Shown one piece after another: positions 42,501 to 54,500 of a DNA stretch of 64,000 nt. How positions within the stretch are numbered: the stretch's first letter is position 1; each line of letters begins with the position of its first letter. The stretch comes from Tragulus kanchil (taxonomy: Eukaryota > Chordata > Mammalia > Artiodactyla > Tragulidae), in the NCBI GenBank assembly GCA_022376925.1, contig JAIOJX010000026.1:253143330-253207329 (forward strand). Direction: 5' to 3'. A model generated the notes under the pieces. It searched no databases. It saw only the letters and a program-made list of their open reading frames with translations, and was not told the DNA's origin. The position numbers and the translations under genes are program-made.

Positions 42501-45500
42501 TTTATTTTTGTCCTGTTCCTTCTGCCTGCTAATGTTGAAGAGCAGGACCTCTGCTTGCAAATGTGGCTTTAGATTGTCCCTGTTATATTTCAATACTACC
42601 TTTGTTCTCCTTCAGTCCATAGTACTGTACTTGGTCAGTTCACTCTATTGTAAGTCTCTTTATATGAAACTTCAAGTTGTGAACTTTCAAAGACACAGAT
42701 GTACATCTACATATCCAATCACACCAGTTAGTTCTATTTCAGAGGCACTGTTCAGTTTTTGAGGCATAGGACCCAAATGTAAATGGTACATGAATGTTAC
42801 GGCAGCCATTCAGAATGCAATCCAGTGCTACTGTGTCATCTTTGATAAGAAAATAAAAAGCTACGACTTAGACGTTACTGGATTGTTTTTTTCAAGAGGG
42901 TAGACAGAATTGAATCCAGCAAGACATCAGAACCTGTGCCATCAATGTCAGGTGTGAAATTCCAGCTTGCCCTCTGTTTCTCATTGCTGATGATCCTTCA
43001 GCTCTACCATCTCCCACCTGCTCTTCCTCTTACACTCTCTCTTTTCTTTTTTATTTAAAATTAAAAAAAAAAATTATTTATTATTTTTGACTGTTCTGGA
43101 TTTTCACTGCTGCCATTGTGTTTTCTCTAGTTGCAGGGTGTAGGGGCTACTCTCTAGTTGAGGTGAGCAGGCTTCTTGTTGCAGTGACTTCTCTTGTTGT
43201 GGAACTCAGGCTCTAGGGCACATGGGCTTCAGTAGTTGCGGCACATGGGCTCCATAGTTGCAGCTCCGAGGCTCTAGAGCACAGGCTCCATAGTTGTGGC
43301 TCACGGGCTTTGTTGCTCCGCAGCATGTGTGATCTTCCTGGATCAGGGATCCAACCTGTGACTCTTGCATTGGCAGGTGAACTCTTTACCACTGAACTAC
43401 CAGGGAAGCCCTCTGTGACTCTTCTTGCCTGTTCACTCGATGCCAGCCCCTGTGTGCCAGCTGTTGTTCTGTCCTATTGTGCTTGTCAAGATACTGTACT
43501 GTAAGAATAAAAATATTTTCTTTTTGTGAAAAAAAAAAAAAAGAAGCATCTCTTGTCTATCAACGGATGGATGGGTAAATGAAATGTAGAATATACATAC
43601 TATGGAATATTATTCAGTCTTAAAAAAGAAGGGAATTCTGACATGTGCTACAGTATGGAGCAATCTAGATGACATTATGGGCTTCCCTGGTGGCTCAGCA
43701 GTAAAGAATCTGCCTACAGTGCAGGAAATGCAGGTTCAATCCCTGAGTTGGGAAGATCCCCTGGAGAAGGAAATGGCAACCCTCTCCAGTATCTTTGCCT
43801 CAGAAATCCCATAGACAGAGGAGCCTGGTGGGCTACAGTCCATGGGGGTGGACTTGGTGACTAAACAACAACAACAGAGGACATTAGACTAAGTGAAATA
43901 AGCCAGGCACAACAGGACAATTCCGGTATGATTCCAGTTATGAGGCAGCTAGAGCAGTCAACGTCACAGAGTCAGAAAGTAGAATGATGGTTGCTAAAGA
44001 GTGGGGACAGGGGGAAATGAGGAGTTAGTGTTTGATGGATACAAAATTTCAGTTTGGGGAGATGAAAAATATTCTGGAGCTGGATGGTGGTGATGATTGT
44101 GTAATAACATGAATGTACTCAATGCCACTGAAATATACACTTAAAGTGGTTAAAATGATCGAGCTTTATGTTATGTATGTTTCGTCGCATACACACAAAG
44201 TTAACTGTAAACCTGTTTGAGGCATATGGTGCTTGCAAGGAAATGGAAGAGCTGTAAAAATGCTTGCAAATAATGCATATTTAAATTCAGTAAGACATGA
44301 GATATTGCAGCATTTTTCTCTTTGGGCAGAATTCTCAAAATCAAATGTCATTTGGAGTATTTTGAATAAATATTCCATATCTGGTGGATTCAAAACTTAG
44401 ATATACATGCATTTAGACAAGTATCCAAGGTAAATTTGGAACTCAAGTTTTGCGTTTGTGGTCTGTCTGAAAGCAAAGTGGTTAGGCCTCAAAAAATGTT
44501 ATAACAGCAAGCAAATCAACTTCTCTTATTCAGCAGTAAGGGTTCATTTTTTCTCTCTCTCTATTCCACAAAGTGTTAAAAGTCCTAGACCAGGAGCAGT
44601 TGCCGGATAACAAAAGAAATATGTAATTTGTAGCAGGTGGTTCTAATTGTGCCCATCAAATCTGTCACTCAGTTGTGCAGAAGAGTGGAAAATCAATTAG
44701 CAACTACAAGCTTGGGTACTGTGAGTGACAGGAGTGCCTTAACTTAAACAGGAAACCAGTAATGGAATAAAATGATTACCAAGACTGCTAGTGGCTACTC
44801 TTGGTGCTGAGGGGACTGTCCATCTACTGCCTCACCTTCTCAGACAAAAGATGCTGTCGAAAAATATTCAAACGTGTATTGTTTTCATCTACCTTTGTTC
44901 TATGGCCTGCATGGGCCTCACATTGCAGTGGCCTCTCTTGCTGCAGAGCACCAGCTCTGGGCGCATGCGCCCCAGAGCACTGGCTCGGTAGTTGGACACA
45001 TCGGTCCAGCTGCTATGCGGCACGTGGGATATTCCCAGGTCAGGGATTGAACCGGCACCCCTTGCACTGCAAGGCGGTGTCTCTACCAACTGGATCACCA
45101 GGGAAGCCCTTCATTTCTTTTCTTTTTTTTTTTCACTCTTTATTTTAAAGGTTTTACAGAGTTTTGTTGTTCACAGACATGTATGTTCCCAGATCAGTCA
45201 TATGCATATCCATGGTCCCCACCCCCCCAGTTCCCCCCATCCCACCCCTCTGGACCATCGCCCCAAGCCATTGTGAGCACTCCTATTCCCTTAGCACTAT
45301 GACACTAGCTATCTTTTCCACACATAACAGTATAGGTTTCCATGTTACTCCCTCCATGCCTCCCCCTCCCTATTTCTTCCCCACAATGTCCCTATGTCTA
45401 TGCTCTGTCTGTTTTTCCATGAGTTCCCTGTGTGTGTTATCAAGACTGTCCTACTAGATTCCATATATGTGTGTTAGTATACTGTATTTGTCTTTCTCTT

Positions 45501-48500
45501 TTTGACTTACTTCACTTTTTATGATAGGTTCTAGAGCCAGCCACTTCATTAGGACTGAGTCTTCTGCATTTCTTTTAACAGCTGAGTAGTATTCCATTGT
45601 ATATATGTACCAGAGCTTCTGTATCCATTCATTCGTTGATGGACATATAGGTTGGGAAGCCCTTCATTTCTTAACTGATAAGGTCTGAATGAATAAAAAT
45701 CAAAAGCGTGGGACTCTTCCTTTCCTCAACTCACATGTCCTGTGTTGGAGTTCCTGCTTTGGAGGTAGATACGCTTTACAGGGAAGTGTACCTGCATGTG
45801 AACTGCCTGGGAGGGCAGGCTTTGGGGGTTGGTTGGGCGACTAAATAGCATGCTAGCTAAAGGTCACCTGGCAGGGGCTAAGAGGCCAAGGAGAGCACAA
45901 AAAGAAATTTATCCAAGCTCTAGATCTGCTCTACAGTTGGACCAAAGGTTAACTTTGGGTACTGACTATAGTTCACCAAAGAAAAAAATTATAGTATTCA
46001 CAGCATACTCGTGTATCCAGATTTGGAAGAAATTGTATGTATTTTCCCAGACACTTTCTGTCATTTTCATAAGGTCCCCAAACAGTTCTTATAATAATGA
46101 GATGTGTGAATTCTAACAGATTTCAGCCTTACTTGGGTGACTTTGGCACTGCCAGCTGTCTGTAATGTCACTTTGTAGCCATTTATTGTGTTATTCCACT
46201 TCCTTCACTTGTTTCATGTATCTACCTTCTATCTTTTTAGCTGCTGACCTGCAAGTGGCACCTGAGCAACTGCATTTTTACTTTTTTTTTTTTGTACAGC
46301 ATGCCAGTGTTTAATATGATGCCTCTCACAACACAGATAGTGAATGAGTAATTTTCTTATAAATTAGTGACTGTTGATCTTTGGCATAGTCAGAAAACTT
46401 ATGAAAAGTAATTAACACAGTGCCAGATATGTGACACCACACACACAAAAAGAATAAGATGTAAAAACAGGTGAAATAATTAAACAAGTTTCTTCCTTGA
46501 AAAGCATTTAATCATAATTAATGAAAGAGCATAACTTTGGGCTTCCCTGGTGGTCCAGTGGGTAAGGACACCGCCTTGCAGTGCAAGGGGCGCCAGTTCA
46601 ATCCCTGGCCTGGGAAGATCCCACGTGCCGATGTGTCCAATTACTGAGCCAGACCAGAGCCGGTGCTCTGCGACAACAGAGGCTGCTCTAATGGGAGGCC
46701 CACACGGGCCAAAGAACGAAGATAAATGAAAATAGATAAATGAAAGATCAATGGAAGTGGCCCACCAGCCCCGCTCCCTCCCCAACCCCCCCCCCCCCCG
46801 CCCCCACCCCGCAAAAAAAAAAAAAAAGAGCGTCACTTTGTTGGTCAAGCAGCTGATTAAAGGCCAATGCTGACTCACAGGCTGGAGGACATCCAGCCCA
46901 AGGCATTCTCGTAACTGGTGGGTGAGTGAATAAGGTTTAGGATGAAGGCTTCGCTCCGCCTGGTAGCTATTCTGGGGAGGAGAGCAGAACTAACAGCAAC
47001 ACTGAGATACATCAGAGGTGGTGCTGTTCCTGAAAAAAGGGTCTCTCAAGCAGTAAGCGTTTCACCAGGCAATTGCTGTTGCCAAATGTGGTCAATCTGT
47101 TCCTCTATGTGTGTGCATACACTCTGGTGGATTGTTTGGAGGAAAGACTGGGAAAGAAGGTAAGAAGTAAGAAGATAAAGGACCTCCCTGGAGGTCTAGT
47201 AGCCAAGAGTGGGCTCTCAGGGCAGAGGGCCCAGGTTTGATCCCTAATCAGGAAACTAAATCCCACATGCCACAACTAAGACCCAGGGCAGTCAAATAAA
47301 TAAACACTGAAAAGAATAAAAAAAGAAGGAAATACTGGTGGCTTTGGATGTTGACCTCCCATGTGCAGAGAACAGAGAAAGCACCCAGAATTCCTCCTGA
47401 AGTTTAGACCCGCATGTGAAGGGTCTCTAGATGAAACTATAGCACCAGTTGTTCCAGTTCCTGGTCTTTTCTGGATATTTCTAAACGTAATGACCTCGAT
47501 GGCAAAGCAAGTGCCTAGCTTGGTGGGTATAGTTTCCCGTGGAACCACTAAAGAAGAGTTCTGCCTCGCTTCTGTCTTCCGCCTGGAGGAGTTAGGCGCC
47601 CAGCTCTCACTGTCCTCTTGGCATTGACGCCAACACTGAGGTCACTCCTGATGCTGGCACTTGTATCGCCTGCTATGCTTCCGCAGCATGCGGCAAATTG
47701 TGTGGAGTGTGAACAGGGCACAGTGTCTCTGTATGGAGGAGACACCTGTGCACAGAGAAATCTAAATCTAAACAAACATAGACCAGAGAAGCAATGGGGG
47801 AGCATTTGAAAATCCTTCAGGTTAGTTTTACTTACTTTTGTCATATATATAAAAAGCCCATATGACACACACATTACATTAAAAAATACTTTGTATTTAA
47901 ATAAGATATTTCCTGTCTATTACAAGCACTGAGATAAAATATAAATATAGCTGGATATATTAGCAAAGCTTTGGTAGTTAATAAATCTTCATGGAAAGAT
48001 TTATTACTATTTATACCTCAAAGATCAGCTTAAGAATAACATTGTATGGTTTAAATTCATCTAAATGAATCATTTAAATAGTATAATATTCTATCACATG
48101 GTACACTTTATTTTCACAAGTTACTGACTGTGGCTAGATTTTACCATTTCAAGAGCCCTTATGTCATAAAAACACAGTATTTTTCTGATAGAATACTTCA
48201 ATTTTACCTGTTTGTAATGGTTACAAGGGCAGGAGGACAGTAGTAACCGCTGGAGGCGTGGTCAAAGCTTCGAAGGACAGTGTCAATTTTGTAACAGAAT
48301 CTGCCGTGTCTCTCCCATCCCTTAAACAAGGAAAAATTAAGGACACAACTGATTTAGGTAAATACTAAAATATACTTTTTAGTGTATTCTCATTTACCTC
48401 TTTCTTCTCTGACCCACTCAAAACTTAAAAATTTGAATGTTTGTCTTGATATTTTTATTCTGGTAATGCCGTTAGCTATCGCCACTTTTACATTTTTTTA

Positions 48501-51500
48501 AATTAATTCTTAAAAATCTGAAAGTTCGAACTGATTTGAAATCTTTTAAGTCCAAAACGTGAAAAGAATTTCACTCAAGATCTCTCACTGTCTATATCAC
48601 ACACACACATACACACACACCCCGGTCGGACTGATAGGATTTCATGTAAATGTGTCCTACAGAATGGTAAAAACCGAAAGTGTTGGCTTTGAGGATAAAA
48701 CGCATGGATTTGAACCCTGGTTCCACCACCGAGTGGCCCTCTGTAATCTCTCCATGTCTCTACTTTCCCCTCTGTAAATAGGGATAATGATAGCATCCAT
48801 GGAGTTGTTCTGACAGTCAAAGGGGGATACTGCAGACGGGGAGCCTGGAATAGTGCCAGAAACTCAGTATGAGCAAAGTGTACCGTATTTTTCCCAAGAC
48901 ACCTGTGCACAGAGAAATCTAAATCTAAACAAACATAGACCAGAGAAGCAATGGGGAGCATTTGAAAATCCTTCAGTTTAGTTTTACTTACTTTTGTCAT
49001 ATATATAAAAAGCCCATATGACACACACATTACATTAAAAAATACTTTGTATTTAAATAAGATATTTCCTGTCTATTACAAGCACTGAGATAAAATATAA
49101 ATATAGCTGGATATATTAGCAAAGCTAGGTAGTTAATAAATCTTCATGGAAAGATTTATTACTATTTATACCTCAAAGATCAGCTTAAGAATAACATTGT
49201 ATGGTTTAAATTCATCTAAATGAATCATTTAAATAGTATAATATTCTATCACATGGTACACTTTATTTTCACAAGTTACTGACTGTGGCTAGATTTTACC
49301 ATTTCAAGAGCCCTTATGTCATAAAAACACAGTATTTTTCTGATAGAATACTTCAATTTTACCTGTTTGTAATGGTTACAAGGGCAGGAGGACAGTAGTA
49401 ACCGCTGGAGGCGTGGTCAAAGCTTCGAAGGACAGTGTCAATTTTGTAACAGAATCTGCCGTGTCTCTCCCATCCCTTAAACAAGGAAAAATTAAGGACA
49501 CAACTGATTTAGGTAAATACTAAAATATACTTTTTAGTGTAGTCTCATTTACCTCTTTCTTCTCTGACCCACTCAAAACTTAAAAATTTGAATGTTTGTC
49601 TTGATATTTTTATTCTGGTAATGCCGTTAGCTATCGCCACTTTTACATTTTTTTAAATTAATTCTTAAAAATCTGAAAGTTCGAACTGATTTGAAATCTT
49701 TTAAGTCCAAAACGTGAAAAGAATTTCACTCAAGATCTCTCACTGTCTATATCACACACACACATACACACACACCCCGGTCGGACTGATAGGATTTCAT
49801 GTAAATGTGTCCTACAGAATGGTAAAAACCGAAAGTGTTGGCTTTGAGGATAAAACGCATGGATTTGAACCCTGGTTCCACCACCGAGTGGCCCTCTGTA
49901 ATCTCTCCATGTCTCTACTTTCCCCTCTGTAAATAGGGATAATGATAGCATCCATGGAGTTGTTCTGACAGTCAAAGGGGGATACTGCAGACGGGGAGCC
50001 TGGAATAGTGCCAGAAACTCAGTATGAGCAAAGTGTACCGTATTTTTTCCCAAGTTTCTTTCATATTGGTTTTTCATGTTAGTCTGCTGAGATTCACTGA
50101 GATTAGAGTCTCAGGTAAAGTCAGAGATTAATGGATAAGCTGGCTTGGAACCTCATTTTGGTGTAATCCAGGATGGTCTTGACTGGGTCATCAAGCTTCC
50201 AAATAGATACTGGCTAAAATACTTTTTTAGTGAAGACTATTCCTAAATCAGTTGGCTAGCCTTTTAGAGAGAGAGCAAACAAGCTTTGGCGCCTAGACAA
50301 AGATGACAGCTGTGTACGGCTCAGCCCTGGGAGTGAAGAAGGGTGGTTCATTCTTTAAAATTCCATGATACAAGAGACACAGATGCATTATCTGTTATAT
50401 TTCAACCATGCTATTTTAGTTCTTTTTCTTCTGATATTATAAAGTCATATCACTTCTATCAATCTACTTTTATGTATTCACCGGTTTTAAAATACACTTC
50501 ATTTTGTGTCATGCCAATGCTTGCCAGATTTTAATCAGATATAAAATGATTTCTGCTATGCTTCTCAGAAAAGGTCTTGATCTTGCAGTAAATTAGAGAA
50601 GAATCTTATTTTAGAAATAAGCTATTTTAGTTCAAAACATTATTAAATGAGGCGTGGATCACAGGAGCGCCACATCTAGCTCACCAGGATGTGGTCTGAA
50701 CTCAGCCCCTTAATTCCTCTTCCCAGCCTTATCTGTGTGCGTAATTGACAGTGTCAGCCAGAACCCCTCAGTGGATCACTCCAGAGCGGGCAGGGAGGTT
50801 AGACTGCTTTTGTATTTGGAAGGACTGGAGGAGGCAGGCTGACAATTTGACCTTTCTGACAAAGAACTCCTTCTTCATTAGTGGTTTTAGATCATAGGCA
50901 GTTTAGCAAAACAAAAAAACCCAAGAACTGAACGGGCTCAAGAAAACAGGGAGAAACGTGGCAAAAAATAAAATCAGCTTTTCAACCCCAGTCTTTCCCC
51001 TCTGTAAATAGGGATAATGATAGCATCCATGGAGTTGTTCTGACAGTCAAAGGGGGATACTGCAGACGGGGAGCCTGGAATAGTGCCAGAAACTCAGTAT
51101 GAGCAAAGTGTACCGTATTTTTTCCCAAGTTTCTTTCATATTGGTTTTTCATGTTAGTCTGCTGAGATTCACTGAGATTAGAGTCTCAGGTAAAGTCAGA
51201 GATTAATGGATAAGCTGGCTTGGAACCTCATTTTGGTGTAATCCAGGATGGTCTTGACTGGGTCATCAAGCTTCCAAATAGATACTGGCTAAAATACTTT
51301 TTTAGTGAAGACTATTCCTAAATCAGTTGGCTAGCCTTTTAGAGAGAGAGCAAACAAGCTTTGGCGCCTAGACAAAGATGACAGCTGTGTACGGCTCAGC
51401 CCTGGGAGTGAAGAAGGGTGGTTCATTCTTTAAAATTCCATGATACAAGAGACACAGATGCATTATCTGTTATATTTCAACCATGCTATTTTAGTTCTTT

Positions 51501-54500
51501 TTCTTCTGATATTATAAAGTCATATCACTTCTATCAATCTACTTTTATGTATTCACCGGTTTTAAAATACACTTCATTTTGTGTCATGCCAATGCTTGCC
51601 AGATTTTAATCAGATATAAAATGATTTCTGCTATGCTTCTCAGAAAAGGTCTTGATCTTGCAGTAAATTAGAGAAGAATCTTATTTTAGAAATAAGCTAT
51701 TTTAGTTCAAAACATTATTAAATGAGGCGTGGATCACAGGAGCGCCACATCTAGCTCACCAGGATGTGGTCTGAACTCAGCCCCTTAATTCCTCTTCCCA
51801 GCCTTATCTGTGTGCGTAATTGACAGTGTCAGCCAGAACCCCTCAGTGGATCACTCCAGAGCGGGCAGGGAGGTTAGACTGCTTTTGTATTTGGAAGGAC
51901 TGGAGGAGGCAGGCTGACAATTTGACCTTTCTGACAAAGAACTCCTTCTTCATTAGTGGTTTTAGATCATAGGCAGTTTAGCAAAACAAAAAAACCCAAG
52001 AACTGAACGGGCTCAAGAAAACAGGGAGAAACGTGGCATAATAATAATCAGCAAAACAAAGACTCTTTGCTACAAGGCTTTGTCCACACAATGAAAGTGG
52101 GAAGAATAATTGATTGTATTTGTGACTATCCTTTCTCCAGGAGGTGCCATTTCATTTTCAATGAAATGATGGTGACAGTAACGAAACAATTGCTCTTATT
52201 ATCCAGTCTCCTAAAAGTGACTCAGATAGAAGTGAAATTTTAAAAAAATTTCTGCTATGACGTTATTAAGAGTTATAAATGATTTTGCATGTGCAGACTG
52301 TTCAGAGACTTGCATTAAAGCAATTGGCTAAAAAAGGAAACTTTTAAAACCATATTAATAGGTAGAATACATAAAGAAATTAATGAAATTTTGCCATAAA
52401 ATTAAAAACAGTCTCTGACCTCAGAATTCTTAAATATTGGTAAGGCTGGTCAGAAAGAGGGAAGCAGTGTACAAAAGTTTCAACATCAACTGTTTCTGCT
52501 GTATAAGAAGTTAATTACTCTTTCAACAAAAATTAAACAGTTGCGTTGCCTTGAAAGCCATTGTAAAACAGATTTTTTTTCAATATTTCTGAGCAGATAG
52601 TGATTAAGCCAGTAATCAGTTATAACTAATTCAGGAATGGTAATCATTAGATCGAATGTTTGGTCACATGTCAGCTATGGCATATGTGTTCCACTAACAT
52701 ATAAAGAGTGATTAATATGCTTACACATTGATTAGTGAATCAAATGCAGGTCCTGGAGATACGGGTTATCATTTAATTGGAATTGGATTAGAAGAGAAAA
52801 TAATTAAAAGAGAACTGTATAAGAACCATATCTGTGAATATTTTGAGATTCATGGGATAAAGATCTCTAATAGTTAAATCCAAGATTTTTAGGTGTGGAT
52901 GTTATGAAAGAGACAGAGACACAGAGAGACACACACAGAAAGAATACATGTGCTAAGGACACTGATAGGTGAATTTTTGGTACCTTACTGCAGAATATTG
53001 AATGTATTCTAAGAAATTTAAAACAGATTATTTTCTGTCTTTAAAGTTTAAACCTAAAGTATTAAGTTTTTTGTTTTTATTTATTTATTTTTTTGGCCTC
53101 TTTTTTTTTTTTTTTTTTATTGGTCCCTCATTTATTCATTTTCATCCATCTTAACTCTTAGGCCTGTGAGGGCGTCCCCTCGCAGTGGCCCCTCTTGTTG
53201 CAGAGCACCGGCTCTGGGTGCATGTACTCCAGAGCGCTGGCTCCTAATTGGACACACCAATCCAGCCACTTCACGGCATGTGGGATCTTCCCAGGCCAGG
53301 GATCAAACCGATGCCCCTTGTACTGCAAGTTGGACCACCAGGGAAGCCCTTTTCTTTTTATTGTTTAAGTACTGAAAACAGTTCTTAAGTACCCGAAACA
53401 GTTTATTACTTAAAATACTAAAATATTTTCATCTTTTCCCTAAATAATACGTGGGTGCTTTCCAAATGACACAATGTTAAAAAATCCATCTGTCAGTGCA
53501 GGAGATGCAAGAGATGTGGGTTCGATCCCTGGGTTGGGAAGATCCCCTGGAGGAGGGCATGGCAACCCACTCCAGTGTTCTTGCCTGGAAAATCCTATGG
53601 ACAGAGGATCCTAGCAGGCTACAGTCCATGGGGTTGCAAAACGTCAGACATGACTAAACACACAGGCAGTAGTAAATAATATATTGCAAACATACATTTC
53701 TCTTTGTTATTATATTTTATTCAAATTTTCAAGTTTAGGGAAAAGTTATAAAGAAATCAGGACTTTGAGTGCAGAAGGTCACTCTCTGACTTAAAGGAAA
53801 TTTGCTTTTACTCTGACAGTCTTCACTGGAAAACAATGAAAACCACATGTGGGACAAGGCATCACATGACAGCACTGTTTGTACAGATGGTATAAAAAGA
53901 TCATTTCCATTTCTTATCTTAAAAGAAAACTTGTCTTGGGTGGAAGGGGATGTGCTAAGACAGCAATTATTCACAACGCTGTAAATCTTTCCTGTGGTTC
54001 AGCTGATAATTGTCTGACTTGTTACAATAGCCCACTTTATCAGGAAAGTGGGGAAGTAAAGCAGGAAGGAAGGGAGAGATGGGAAAGAGGGAAAAGAGTA
54101 TAAAGCCAGGAGAGAGAGAGAGATTCACTTTAATTTGAGGGTGGATAAAGCATTCTGGTTTATGAAGTCCCTTGGTGTTCACAGCTCTTACCTTTGGACA
54201 GCCTGATTCTGTGTCAGAAAGGACTTGACCTGCTTTCTTACAAACGTAAAAAATTGTTTCTTCACAATTTTGAACTTTCCAGTGTCCCTCCTAGGGGAAA
54301 AATGTTACAAGATACATGAATACAATCCATTATTGATGTTGATAGTCAACATTAATTATTTTGGATTAAAATATGACAAGATGGTTGGATGGTATCACTT
54401 AGTCAACGGACATGAGTTTGAGCAGGCTCCAGGAGACGAAGGACAGGGAAGCCTGGCGTGCTGCAGTCCACAGGGCTGCAAAGAGTCGGACGTGACTGAG

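Larger units (their letters stand above)
38666..44190 (+). mobile_element. Sense-strand old L1 LINE carrying nested insertions
   Basis: The ORF2 C-terminal region and 3' UTR of an L1 are recognisable ('ggattggaagacttgctgt', 'aaactataaaactcttagaa', 'aaagacttaaatagacattt', 'gtatggagcaatctagatga', 'acttaaagtggttaaaatga'). Reading frames are decayed. It is interrupted by a CHR-like SINE (38982-39311), the SKA2 retrocopy (41577-43543) and a Bov-tA (43679-43875), and its interior is repeated by D11. Confidence 0.88.
47742..50050. repeat. Tandem block pair D12, offset about 1156 bp
   Basis: Bases 47742-48898 recur at 48898-50050, carrying a PLA2R1 exon and a MIR. The second copy drops single bases near its start ('caatgggga' against 'caatggggga'). 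Confidence 0.95.

Noticed and set aside
45164..45457. 97-residue frame rich in Pro and Ser
   Set aside because: It is the antisense of a young L1 3' UTR flanked by a 17-bp target repeat.
48595..48625. ACACAC tract as a CRISPR-like or structured repeat
   Set aside because: It is a short dinucleotide microsatellite without spacers, duplicated once by D12.
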